From: Kitasatospora sp. SolWspMP-SS2h
GTDB taxonomy: Bacteria > Actinomycetota > Actinomycetes > Streptomycetales > Streptomycetaceae
NCBI RefSeq assembly: GCF_003259315.1
Contig: NZ_QLLT01000012.1
Coordinates: forward strand, 124,001-188,000
Length of the DNA stretch: 64,000 nt
Direction of reading: 5' to 3'
A program made the position numbers and the translations under genes. Below the pieces are notes generated by a model. It was not told where the DNA came from. It did no database searches and was given only the letters and a program-made list of their open reading frames with translations. Of the stretch, positions 54,450 through 62,480 are shown piece by piece. Position 1 is the stretch's first letter; each line of letters begins with the position of its first letter.

Positions 54450-54524
54450 CGGACCGGCGGCCCGACGGACCGACGGACCGGCGGACCGGCGGCCCGAGGG
54501 GGGCTGACGGGCCGCCGGCGGACG

Positions 54525-54530
54525 TACACT
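54525..54530 (+). promoter_or_regulatory. -10 box for the PPOX gene
   Basis: TACACT ends six bases before ATG 54537; no ribosome site is visible, consistent with a leaderless transcript. Confidence 0.5.
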
Positions 54531-54536
54531 CCAGCA

Positions 54537-54926
54537 ATGGCCGACACCGCACTGGACCGGCTCGCCGCCGGCAAGTACCTGCTGATCACCAGTTACAAGA
54601 AGGACGGCGGCGCCGTGCCCACCCCGGTGTGGGTGGTCCGGGACGGCGACGCGCTCGGGGTGTGGACCACCGCCGGGTCGTGGAAGGTCAAGCGGATCCG
54701 GCGGCGCGGCGAGGTGCTGGTCGGGCCGTGCGACGTGCGCGGCAACCCGACCGGCAAGCCGCTGCCCGCCACCGCCGAGATCGCGGACGCCGCCACCACC
54801 GAGCGCTACCGGCAGCTGCTGGCCCGCAAGTACGGGCTGGTCGGGCGGCTCACCCTGCTCGGCAGCCGGCTGCGCCGCGGCAAGGACGGCACCGTCGGGA
54901 TCACCGTCCGCCTCGACCGGGGCTGA
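54537..54926 (+). CDS. PPOX-class F420-dependent oxidoreductase
   Basis: 129 residues from ATG 54537. The split-barrel pattern is LLITSYKKDGGAVPTPVWVV, then ALGVWTTAGSWKVKRIRRRG EVLVGPCD and TERYRQLLARKYGLVGRLTL. Actinobacterial proteins of this length and motif use cofactor F420 or FMN for hydride transfer. Substrate unknown. It ends eight bases from the convergent SGNH hydrolase gene. Confidence 0.88.
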   Translation: MADTALDRLAAGKYLLITSYKKDGGAVPTPVWVVRDGDALGVWTTAGSWKVKRIRRRGEVLVGPCDVRGNPTGKPLPATAEIADAATTERYRQLLARKYGLVGRLTLLGSRLRRGKDGTVGITVRLDRG

Positions 54927-54933
54927 CCCGGCG

Positions 54934-55716
54934 TCAGCCCTCGTACGGCAGCAGCTCGGGGCGCTTGGCCGGGCGGCCGTCCCCGGAGGAGCGCCCGCGC
55001 AGGCGGCGGCCGATCCACGGGCCGACGTGGGTGCCGAGCCAGCGGGCGTCGGCGCGGGCCCGCTGGGCGCGGGTGCGGGGGTCCGGCTCGGCCAGCGGGG
55101 CCCGCCAGTCCTCGGCGGCCGGGCGGCCGAGCGCCTCCAGCACCGCCAGCGCGACCCGGCGGTGGCCCTCCGGGGAGAGGTGCAGCCGGTCCTCGGCCCA
55201 GAGCCGGCGGTCGTCGAACACCGGTGCCGAGAACAGGTCGACCAGCACCACCCGGTCCGGGTGGTCGCGCACCACGCCCTCGACGAACGCCTTCATCCGC
55301 AGGATCGCGGGCAGCAGCCGGCGGCTGCCCGCCATCCGCCGGGTCGGGTCGGTGGAGGTGAACAGCACCACGGTGCGGTCCCCGGCGAGCAGCGCGCGGG
55401 TGCACGCGCCGAGCTGCCGCTCGACCTCGGCGATGTCGCAGCCCGGCCGCAGCACGTCGTTCAGGCCGCCCGCCAGCGTCACCAGGTCGGCGTCGGTCGC
55501 CGCGGCCAGGTCGACCTGCTCGTCCCGGATCTGGCCGATCAGCTTGCCGCGCACCGCCAGGTTCGCGTACCGGAAGCCGTCCGCCCCCGCCTCGGCGGCC
55601 AGCACGGCGGCGACCCGGTCCGCCCAGCCGCGGAACTGCCCGTCGGGCAGGGTGTCGTCGCACATCCCCTCGGTGAACGAGTCGCCCACCGCCACCATCG
55701 CCCGGTACTGCCGCAC
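54934..55716 (-). CDS. SGNH/GDSL-family hydrolase
   Basis: 260 residues from GTG 55716 with AGGAGG four bases upstream. MVAVGDSFTEGMCD is block I with the nucleophilic Ser; LAVRGKLIGQIRDEQ is block II (Gly); LAGGLNDVLRPG is block III (Asn); DRLHLSPEGHRRVALA is block V with Asp and His. No signal peptide, so it acts in the cytoplasm on an ester or acetyl group. A C-terminal basic extension with WLGTHVGPWIGRRLRGRSSG is a common Streptomyces feature. Confidence 0.92.
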   Translation of the reverse strand: MRQYRAMVAVGDSFTEGMCDDTLPDGQFRGWADRVAAVLAAEAGADGFRYANLAVRGKLIGQIRDEQVDLAAATDADLVTLAGGLNDVLRPGCDIAEVERQLGACTRALLAGDRTVVLFTSTDPTRRMAGSRRLLPAILRMKAFVEGVVRDHPDRVVLVDLFSAPVFDDRRLWAEDRLHLSPEGHRRVALAVLEALGRPAAEDWRAPLAEPDPRTRAQRARADARWLGTHVGPWIGRRLRGRSSGDGRPAKRPELLPYEG

Positions 55717-55826
55717 ACCGCCTCCTGGAGTCGTCCGTCGCTGCCCCACCCTACCGAGGCGTACCGGACGGGCGGGGTGGACGGGGAGGGCGCGGAGATC
55801 GGGGAGGTCGGGGCGGGCGGTGGCGG

Positions 55827-56627
55827 TCAGGCCGAGGTGAGGGTGACCGCCGCCTCCGGGGTGTGGAGCTGGAAGGTGAGGGACTCCTGGAGGTAGAGGT
55901 GGACGGCGGTGTCGTCGTGGGAGAGGTAGCCGATCGAGAGGTCCTCGCCGAGGTGGAGCTCGAAGTCGCCGCCGCGGGCGGAGAGCAGGACGGCGCCCTC
56001 GACGGCGGGGGCCCAGATGATCTCGCCGTCGAGCAGGCGGGCCAGGTGGTTGTGGACCGGGTAGCCGTGGTCGGAGGTCTCGTTGACGGCGGTGAAGGTG
56101 TCGGCGCCGAGCAGCAGCGAGTAGGGGCCGCCGACCCCGGCCAGCCGCAGCACGGTGAGGGCGCGGCTGACGGCGTTGGGGTACGCGCGGACGTCGGCGG
56201 GGAGTTCGACGGCGTGGTGGGAGGAGCCGTCGCGGATGCCGGTGATGCCGGCGGCCTGGTAGCCCTCGAAGACCGCGCGGTCCTCGGCGAGGGCGATGGT
56301 GCGGGCGGCGTCCTTGACCGGGTCCCAGTCGGAGTCCTTGGAGCCGCGTTCGACGTCGTCCACCGCGGCCCGGGTGACGGTGAAGGGGACGCGCAGCTCG
56401 ACCACCCGGAGGGACTCGCGGGCGCGGGCCCGGACGCCGTTGCCGGGGGCGGCGATGTCGGCGAGGTGGCCGGTGCCGACGGCCGCCAGCCCGGGCCCGT
56501 CCGGTCCGGCCAGGTCGACCACCCGGCGTCCGGCGAGGTGCAGTCGGAAGGTGCGCCGGGCCTCCTCCTCGATCTCGGCCCAGGCGGCGGCGGAGACGGG
56601 CGCCAGGGCGCGGTGCAGGTTGTTCAC
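55827..56627 (-). CDS. Family 1 encapsulin shell protein
   Basis: 266 residues from GTG 56627, overlapping the DyP stop by four bases (GTGA). Encapsulin (linocin M18-like) signatures: MNNLHRALAPVSAAAWAEIE, EARRTFRLHLAGRRVVDLAG, RESLRVVELRVPFTVTRAAV, DDVERGSKDSDWDPVKDAAR and EDRAVFEGYQAAGITGI. It has the HK97 phage capsid fold and assembles into a nanocompartment that packages the peroxidase encoded just upstream. Confidence 0.95.
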   Translation of the reverse strand: MNNLHRALAPVSAAAWAEIEEEARRTFRLHLAGRRVVDLAGPDGPGLAAVGTGHLADIAAPGNGVRARARESLRVVELRVPFTVTRAAVDDVERGSKDSDWDPVKDAARTIALAEDRAVFEGYQAAGITGIRDGSSHHAVELPADVRAYPNAVSRALTVLRLAGVGGPYSLLLGADTFTAVNETSDHGYPVHNHLARLLDGEIIWAPAVEGAVLLSARGGDFELHLGEDLSIGYLSHDDTAVHLYLQESLTFQLHTPEAAVTLTSA

Positions 56628-57643
56628 GGTGCGGTGCTCCTTTTCAGGCTGCCGATGCGGAGGCTGCCGTCCCGGACCGGCAGCGGGACGGCCGGGGCTT
56701 CGGCCCGGGCGCCGGGGGCGGGCGGCGGGTCGTCCAGGAAGTCCGCGCTGGGGACGTGGAAGAAGGTGCCGGTGACGGCGGTGGAGAAGTCCAGCAGCCG
56801 GTCGTGGGCGGCGGGGCCGCGGCCCAGGAACATGTTGCGGAGCATCTCCTCGGTGACCTGCGGGTCGCGGGCATAGCCGATGAAGTAGGTGCCGCACTCG
56901 CCGCCCTCGGCGAAGGAGCCGAACGGCATGTTGAGCCGCCAGATGTCGCGGTCCTCGCCGTCGGGGCCGGTGACGGTGTTCAGCGCGACGTGCGAGTCGG
57001 CGGGCTTGGCGGCGTCGTCGAGTTCGACGTTGTCGAGCTTGGTGCGGCCGATCACCCGTTCCTGGTGCTCGACGCCGATCGCGTTCCACCCGGCCATGTC
57101 GTGCAGGTACTTCTGCACGACGACGTAGCTGCCGCCGGCGAAGTCCGGGTCCTCGTCGCCGATCAGGACGGCCTCGGCGGCGTCCCGCCCGGTGGGGTTC
57201 TCGGTGCCGTCGACGAAGCCGATCAGGTCGCGGCAGTCGAAGTACCGGAAGCCGTGGGTCTCGTCCAGCACGGTGACCCGGTCGCCGAGCCGCCGGCTGA
57301 CCAGGGCGGCCAGCTCGAAGCAGAGGTCCATCCGCTCGGCCCGGACGTGCAGCAGCAGGTCGCCGGGGGTGGCCGGGGCGAGGTGCCGGGGCCCGGCGAG
57401 TTCGACGAAGGGGTGCAGCTGGGCGGGGCGGGGCCCGGCGAACAGGCGGTCCCAGGCGTCGGAGCCGATGCCGAGCACCAGGCTGACGTCCTGGCGCGGG
57501 GCCCGGGAGCCGACCGAGCGGGCCAGGCCGCCGAGGTCCGGCAGCAGGTCGCGGACGGTCTGCTCGCCGCCGTCCTCGATCCCGAGCACCAGGAACACGG
57601 CGGCCCCGGTCAGCGTGGAGAGGACCGGTTGGGGCTGCGGCAT
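56624..57643 (-). CDS. Encapsulated DyP-type heme peroxidase
   Basis: 339 residues from ATG 57643 with GGGAG upstream. GFVDG (142-146, catalytic D145), H218 in DSHVA as proximal heme ligand and R236 in WRLNMPFG are the DyP signature. The C-terminal DGSLRIGSLK (325-334) is the encapsulin-targeting peptide, joined by a Pro-Ala linker. It reduces peroxides inside the encapsulin shell encoded by the next gene. A MarR gene lies upstream on the same strand. Longer ORF extensions upstream are composition artefacts. Confidence 0.96.
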   Translation of the reverse strand: MPQPQPVLSTLTGAAVFLVLGIEDGGEQTVRDLLPDLGGLARSVGSRAPRQDVSLVLGIGSDAWDRLFAGPRPAQLHPFVELAGPRHLAPATPGDLLLHVRAERMDLCFELAALVSRRLGDRVTVLDETHGFRYFDCRDLIGFVDGTENPTGRDAAEAVLIGDEDPDFAGGSYVVVQKYLHDMAGWNAIGVEHQERVIGRTKLDNVELDDAAKPADSHVALNTVTGPDGEDRDIWRLNMPFGSFAEGGECGTYFIGYARDPQVTEEMLRNMFLGRGPAAHDRLLDFSTAVTGTFFHVPSADFLDDPPPAPGARAEAPAVPLPVRDGSLRIGSLKRSTAP

Positions 57644-57687
57644 GGCGGGTGCTCCCAGAGGGCTGCCGGACGTTCGGACGCCCGCCG

Positions 57688-57736
57688 ACCATACCCGGCA
57701 AAAGGGTCCAGACTCCGCGACAGCACCCGAATCGGG
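57688..57736 (-). promoter_or_regulatory. Promoter and palindrome before the DyP/encapsulin operon
   Basis: On the minus strand TATGGT (57693-57688) is a good -10 box 45 bases before the ATG. About 33 bases upstream of it CCCGA-A-TCGGG (57726-57736) is a perfect palindrome, a possible regulator site for the nearby MarR protein. Confidence 0.45.
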
Positions 57737-57754
57737 CGTGTCAGGCGGGGGTTT

Positions 57755-57806
57755 GGGGCCGCCGGGCCGCGCGGGGGCTCGGGGCCGCCGGGCCGCGCGG
57801 GGGCTC
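57755..57806. repeat. Two perfect 26-base tandem repeats
   Basis: The unit beginning GGGGCCGCCGGGCCGCGC at 57755 repeats at 57781, with a partial third copy at 57807. It fills the gap between the MarR gene end and the DyP promoter. Confidence 0.75.
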
Positions 57807-57813
57807 GGGGCCG

Positions 57814-58263
57814 TCAGGACCGCCTGGCCTGCCGCAGCTCGGCCAGCTCCTCGGTCATCCGGGTCAGGAAGCGCACCACGGTGGCGACCTGCTCCGGCGC
57901 GAACTCGGCCCGGACCCGGTCGGTGCAGTCCGCGACGGGGGCGAACCACTCCCCGGCGATCCGGGCCGCGTCCGGGTGGTAGCGCACGTGCACCTGCCGC
58001 CGGTCGGTGGCGTCCCTGGTGCGGTGGACGTGCCCGGCCCGCTCCAACCGGTCCAGCACCGCGGTCACCGCCCCCGAGGTCAACCCCAGCTCGGCCCGCA
58101 GCCCCCCGGGCGTGATCCCGGGCGGATCGGCCGCCCGCAGCACCGCCAGCAACGCCTGGACGTCCGTCGCGTGCAGGCCCGAGGCCGCCGCGAAGTCGTG
58201 CCCGAGCAGGTTCATCTCGGACGCCAGCCCCTGCAACAACCGCCCGAACTCCCGCTGCGCCAC
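57814..58263 (-). CDS. MarR-family regulator
   Basis: 149 residues from GTG 58263, with GGAGGAG seven bases upstream; GTG 58281 is less well placed. The winged helix reads GITPGGLRAELGLTSGAVTA and VLDRLERAGHVHRTRDATDR RQ, with dimer helices at both ends (REFGRLLQGLASEMNLLGHD). A single Cys (VADCTDRV) could sense oxidation, though MarR proteins of the OhrR type carry it near the N-terminus. It lies 170 bases upstream of the DyP/encapsulin operon on the same strand and may regulate it. Confidence 0.88.
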   Translation of the reverse strand: MAQREFGRLLQGLASEMNLLGHDFAAASGLHATDVQALLAVLRAADPPGITPGGLRAELGLTSGAVTAVLDRLERAGHVHRTRDATDRRQVHVRYHPDAARIAGEWFAPVADCTDRVRAEFAPEQVATVVRFLTRMTEELAELRQARRS

Positions 58264-58678
58264 CGGCCGCTCCTCCACCACACCCCTCCACCCACCTGCC
58301 GCCCTGCCCGCCCGACCCTGCCGCCCCGACCCTAGCGCGACCCCCTCCGACCGACCGCGCAGGCACCGCAGCGCGGCGGAACGGCGCCAAGCGCCTCCGG
58401 CGGGACCCGGCGCACCCGGAACGCGGGCCCGCCCGACCGGACCCGGGGACCGACGGCGGGCGGCCACTGCGCACCGCACCCCCGCCCGGCCCCGACTCCC
58501 GCCGGAGGCAAGTGCGTTCCCCGCACCGTCCCGTTCCGCCCGCGCCCGGCGGCACCGGCGGGCCGCAGGGACCGACACCGGCGGGAACCCCTCGGCCCTC
58601 CCCCGGCCGACGCCGCACCACGAAGCGGACCTCCGCCCCGGACATCCCGGCCGGCCGCCAGGGGCAAGGGCGTTCCCC
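58264..58678. other. Gene-free stretch with a duplicated segment
   Basis: No coding sequence was recognised in these 415 bases. About 44 bases at 58508-58551 (GGCAAGTGCGTTCCCCGCAC...) are a diverged copy of 58664-58707, which spans the 3' end of the following gene. The C-over-G bias is strong in places. Confidence 0.5.
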
Positions 58679-59617
58679 TCACCGCCCCGTTCCGCCCGCG
58701 CCCAGCGCGCCCGTCAGCAGGGCGAGGGCGCCCGGGAGGTCGCGGGGGGCCAGGGCGTCGGCTGGGCGGGTGGTGCGGTGCCAGCCGGGACCGGCGGCGA
58801 GGAGGGTGGGGCGGACCCGGGAGCCGCGGCCGCCCCAGGCGGTGGTGGCGGTGGCGCGGACGGGGACCGGGTCGGCGGTGGCGCGGGTCTGCGACCAGAG
58901 CAGGACGGCGGCCGGGCCGGTGCGGCGGACGGCTTCGGCGAGGGCCTCGGCGGGCACCGCGGCGCCGAAGACCCGGAAGGGCAGGCCGCGTTCGGCGAGG
59001 GCGGCGGCCACCGCCTCCAGCGGGAGGGTGTGCTGCTCGCCGGGCATCGCGGCCAGCAGCACGGGCGGCCCGGGGGCGGCGACCGGGGGTTCGGCGACCC
59101 GGCGCAGCGCGCTGGAGACGTGCCAGGAGAGCAGGTGCTCGACCTCGACGTACCGCTCCCCGCTGCGGGCCCAGCGGCGTCCGGCGGCGCGCAGCGCGGG
59201 GGCCATCACGTCCGTCCAGGCGGTGACGGCGCCGAGCCGTTCGACGCTGCCGTGCAGGATGCGGGCGACCTCGGGGCTGTCCAGGCGGCGGGCCGCGCGG
59301 GCCAGTCCGCGCACCTCGGGCCGGACCGCCCCGGCCGGTCCGGGGGCCGTCGGCGGCGGGCCGTCCGCCGTTCCGGCCAGGGCGGGGGCGAGCCGGGCGG
59401 CCTCGGCGGGCGGCACCCCGCGCGCGGTGAGGCGGCACATCGCCTCCAGCACGGCCACGTCCCGGGGCGTCCAGCGCCGGTGGTGCCCGGCCTCCCGTTC
59501 GGCCGGGCCGATGCCGTAACGGCGTTCCCAGGAGCGGACGGTGGTCGGCGACACCCCGAGCCGCCGGGCGACCGCCCCGGTGCTCGTTCCCGCCTCGGCC
59601 GGTTCTGCTGACACCAC
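58679..59617 (-). CDS. MerR-type regulator with cobalamin-binding-like domain
   Basis: 312 residues from GTG 59617; GTG 59614 fits a leaderless start after TAGGCT (59626-59621). The MerR winged helix is TGAVARRLGVSPTTVRSWER RYGIGP. A helical segment follows with WARSGERYVEVEHLLSWHVS, like the W-x9-EH cap of CarH/LitR photoreceptors but one residue longer. A Rossmann-like domain carries MPGEQHTLPLEAVAAALAER and VFGAAVPAEAL; the DxHxxG cobalamin motif is degenerate (EQHTLP). B12 binding is therefore uncertain. It is divergent from the MMPL transporter. Confidence 0.82.
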   Translation of the reverse strand: MVSAEPAEAGTSTGAVARRLGVSPTTVRSWERRYGIGPAEREAGHHRRWTPRDVAVLEAMCRLTARGVPPAEAARLAPALAGTADGPPPTAPGPAGAVRPEVRGLARAARRLDSPEVARILHGSVERLGAVTAWTDVMAPALRAAGRRWARSGERYVEVEHLLSWHVSSALRRVAEPPVAAPGPPVLLAAMPGEQHTLPLEAVAAALAERGLPFRVFGAAVPAEALAEAVRRTGPAAVLLWSQTRATADPVPVRATATTAWGGRGSRVRPTLLAAGPGWHRTTRPADALAPRDLPGALALLTGALGAGGTGR

Positions 59618-59714
59618 GTCAGCCTAGGGCCTACCGGAGGCCCCCGGTGCCGCCACCGTCACCGCCACCGCCGCCGACGGCCGTCGACGCCGCGTGGACT
59701 CGGTTCCCCGAATC

Positions 59715-59735
59715 TCTCAATGATTGAGATATTCT
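59715..59735 (+). promoter_or_regulatory. Operator-like palindrome and -10 box of the MMPL gene
   Basis: TCTCAAT-G-ATTGAGA at 59715-59729 is a perfect 7-1-7 palindrome. It is directly followed by TATTCT at 59730-59735, a -10 box six bases before ATG 59742. A protein bound here would block transcription of a leaderless MMPL message. Confidence 0.65.
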
Positions 59736-59741
59736 CCGCTC

Positions 59742-61841
59742 ATGTCGACTCCCGCCCCGCCCGCACCCGCCGCCCCCGCGCCCCCGTCCGCCCCGCGCCG
59801 GCTGCGCTTCCTGCTCCCGCTCGTGCTGCTGCTGGTCTGGCTGGCGCTCGGCGGCGCGCTCGGACCGTTCGCGGGGAAGCTGGGCGAGGTGTCGACCAAC
59901 GACGGGGCGGCGTTCCTGCCGCGCAGCGCGGAGTCGACCCGGGTCGCCCAGCTGGAGAAGGACTTCCGGACCGAGTCGACGCTGCCGGTGGTGCTGGTCT
60001 GGGAGGCGCGGTCCGGGCAGGTCGACGAGGCGCTGCGGGCCGCCGCCGGGCAGGCGCTGGCCGCGGCGGCGGAGGTGCCCGGCACCACCGGGCAGGCGTC
60101 GCCGCTGCTGCCCTCCGAGGACGGGCGGGCGCTGGAGGCGGTGGTGCAGCTGCGCGCCGACCTCGGGCCGGACACCAAGGACGCGGTCACGGCGATCCGC
60201 GAGCGCGCCGAGCAGGTGCCGGACGCGGTGGCCGGGGTGGCCGGGCCGGCGGCGGTGCTGGCCGACCTGTCGGGGGCGTTCGCGGGCATCGACGGCCTGC
60301 TGCTCGGGGTGGCGCTCGGCGTGGTGCTGCTGATCCTGGTGCTGGTGTACCGGGCGGTGCTGCTGCCGGTGCTGGTGATCCTGGGCGCGGTGTTCGCGCT
60401 CGGCGTGGCCTGCGCGATCGTGTACGCGCTGGCGCAGCACGGCGTGGTGCGGGTGGACGGGCAGGTGCAGGGGCTGCTGTCGATCCTGGTGATCGGCGCG
60501 GCCACCGACTACGGGCTGCTGCTGTCCGCCCGCTTCCGCGAGGAACTCGCCACCGGACCGGACCGGTTCACCGCCGCCCGCACCGCGCTGCGCCGCTCGG
60601 CGGAGCCGATCGCCGCCTCGGGCCTGACGGTCGGGCTGGGCCTGCTGGTGCTGCTGCTCTCGGACCTGACGAACAACCGGGCGCTCGGCCCGGTCGGCGC
60701 GATCGGCATCGCCTGCGCCGTGCTGTCCGCGCTGACCTTCCTCCCGGCGGTGCTCGCGCTGTGCGGCCGGGCCGCGTTCTGGCCGGCCCGGCCCGCCGCC
60801 GACGGCCGGGGCGGCTCGCACCGGGTCTGGCAGCGGGTCGCCGACCTGGTGGGCCGCCGTCCGCGCGCCCTGTGGGTGGGGACGGCGGCGGTGCTGGCGG
60901 CGCTCGCGGCCTGCTCCCCGCTGCTGGACGCCCGGGGCGTGCCGCAGTCCGAACTGTTCACCACCCCCCAGCCCTCGGTCGCCGCGCAGCGCCTGCTGTC
61001 GGCGCACTTCCCGGGCGGCTCGGGCAACCCGGCGGTGATCGTCGCGAACGCCGACCGGGCCGAGGAGGTGGCGGCGGCCGCGCAGGTGCCCGGCGTGGCC
61101 TCGGTCCGCCCGTACACCGGCGGCGCGCCCACCGACCCGCCGGTGACCGCGAACGGCCTGGTCCGGCTGGACGCGACGCTCACCGACCCGGCCGACAGCG
61201 ACGCCGCGCTCGCCACCGTCGGCCGGCTGCGCACCGCCGTGCACGCCGTGGACGGGGCCGACGCCCTGGTCGGCGGCTACTCGGCGCAGCAGGCCGACAC
61301 CCGGGCCACCGCGGAGCGCGACCGGACGCTGATCATGCCGGTGGTGCTGCTGTGCATCCTGGTGGTGCTGGTCCTGCTGCTGCGCTCGGTGCTGGCGCCG
61401 GTGCTGCTGGCCGCGACGGTGGCGCTCTCCTACCTGGCCACGCTGGGCGTCTCGGCGCTGGTGTTCCCGCACGTGTTCGGGTTCTCGGCGACCGATCCGT
61501 CCGTCCCGCTGTACGGGTTCGTGTTCCTGGTCGCGCTGGGCGTGGACTACAACATCTTCCTGATGACCCGGGTCCGCGAGGAGACCGCGGCGCTCGGCAC
61601 CCGGGCCGGCGTCCTGCGCGGCCTGACCGCGACCGGCGGCGTCATCACCTCCGCGGGCGTGGTGCTGGCCGCGACCTTCGCCGCCCTCGGGGTGATCCCG
61701 CTCGCCTTCCTCGCCCAGATCGCCTTCATCGTGGCCTTCGGCGTCCTGCTCGACACCCTGCTGGTGCGCTCGCTGCTCGTCCCGGCCCTGGTGCACGACA
61801 TCGGCGGCCGGGTCTGGTGGCCGGCCCGCCGGGCGGACTGA
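59742..61841 (+). CDS. MMPL-family (RND) transporter
   Basis: 699 residues from ATG 59742. One N-terminal helix, a periplasmic-side domain (NDGAAFLPRSAESTRVAQLE), five helices, a second outer domain, and the last helices. The proton-relay Asp-Tyr pairs are in ATDYGLLLSARFREEL (about 256) and GVDYNIFLMTRVREETA (about 602). Substrates of actinobacterial relatives are lipids or hydrophobic drugs. Its own palindrome indicates tight repression, typical of efflux pumps. Confidence 0.92.
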   Translation: MSTPAPPAPAAPAPPSAPRRLRFLLPLVLLLVWLALGGALGPFAGKLGEVSTNDGAAFLPRSAESTRVAQLEKDFRTESTLPVVLVWEARSGQVDEALRAAAGQALAAAAEVPGTTGQASPLLPSEDGRALEAVVQLRADLGPDTKDAVTAIRERAEQVPDAVAGVAGPAAVLADLSGAFAGIDGLLLGVALGVVLLILVLVYRAVLLPVLVILGAVFALGVACAIVYALAQHGVVRVDGQVQGLLSILVIGAATDYGLLLSARFREELATGPDRFTAARTALRRSAEPIAASGLTVGLGLLVLLLSDLTNNRALGPVGAIGIACAVLSALTFLPAVLALCGRAAFWPARPAADGRGGSHRVWQRVADLVGRRPRALWVGTAAVLAALAACSPLLDARGVPQSELFTTPQPSVAAQRLLSAHFPGGSGNPAVIVANADRAEEVAAAAQVPGVASVRPYTGGAPTDPPVTANGLVRLDATLTDPADSDAALATVGRLRTAVHAVDGADALVGGYSAQQADTRATAERDRTLIMPVVLLCILVVLVLLLRSVLAPVLLAATVALSYLATLGVSALVFPHVFGFSATDPSVPLYGFVFLVALGVDYNIFLMTRVREETAALGTRAGVLRGLTATGGVITSAGVVLAATFAALGVIPLAFLAQIAFIVAFGVLLDTLLVRSLLVPALVHDIGGRVWWPARRAD

Positions 61842-61847
61842 GGGCGC

Positions 61848-62423
61848 TCAGGCCGGTCGCGGTTCCGGTTGCGGTTGCGGTTCCAGTTCCGTCCGCAGCC
61901 GCCGCAGGCCGTCCCGCACCCGGCTCTTGACCGTGCCCAGCGGGGTGTCCAGCAGCGCGGCGATCCGGGTCTGGGTGCAGCCGCCCCAGTAGGCGAGGGC
62001 GAGCGCCTCGCGCTGGGCGGGGGCGAGGGCGGCCAGGGCCGCGCGCACGGCGCGGCCCTCCAGCCGGCGTTCGGCCTCGGTGGCGACGCTGTCGTACGCG
62101 GGACGGTACTCGCGCAGGGCGGCGGTGCGCTCGCGCTCGGCCCCGGCGCGGGCGGCGCGGACCCGGTCGACGGCTCGGTGGTGGGCGGCGGTCAGGGCCC
62201 AGGCGTGCACGCTGCCGCGGTCGGGGCGGTAGCGGTCGGCGGTGCGCCAGAGCTCCAGGAACACCTCCTGGACGACCTCCTCGCTCTGCGCCCGGTCGCG
62301 CAGCACCCGCCGCACCGCCGCCCCGACCGGACCGAGCAGGTGCCGGTACAGCGCCTCGAAGGCGTCCCGCTCGCCCCGGGCGACCCGGGCCACCAGTTCG
62401 CCGCCGCACGCTTCCACCGTCAC
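61848..62423 (-). CDS. ECF-type sigma factor (SigK-like)
   Basis: 191 residues from GTG 62423; GTG 62459 is possible. Sigma-2: LVARVARGERDAFEALYRHL, RDRAQSEEVVQEVFLELWRT and SVHAWALTAAHHRAVDRVRA. Sigma-4: ALAALAPAQREALALAYWGG, CTQTRIAALLDTPLGTVKSR and VRDGLRRLR. The order and motifs match SigK-group ECF factors, which are usually encoded beside a membrane anti-sigma (RskA). Here no anti-sigma is adjacent; the next gene upstream encodes a membrane protein without a zinc anti-sigma motif. Confidence 0.92.
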   Translation of the reverse strand: MTVEACGGELVARVARGERDAFEALYRHLLGPVGAAVRRVLRDRAQSEEVVQEVFLELWRTADRYRPDRGSVHAWALTAAHHRAVDRVRAARAGAERERTAALREYRPAYDSVATEAERRLEGRAVRAALAALAPAQREALALAYWGGCTQTRIAALLDTPLGTVKSRVRDGLRRLRTELEPQPQPEPRPA

Positions 62424-62480
62424 CCCGCCACGGTCGTCCCACCCCCGGCCGGACGCCACTCGCAGCGTCCGTGCAGCGTT

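Noticed and set aside
57644..58645. N-terminal extension of the DyP ORF upstream of ATG 57643
   Set aside because: The extension runs out of frame through the MarR gene and the tandem repeats; DyP proteins with a targeting tail begin close to MPQPQPVLS-like sequence.
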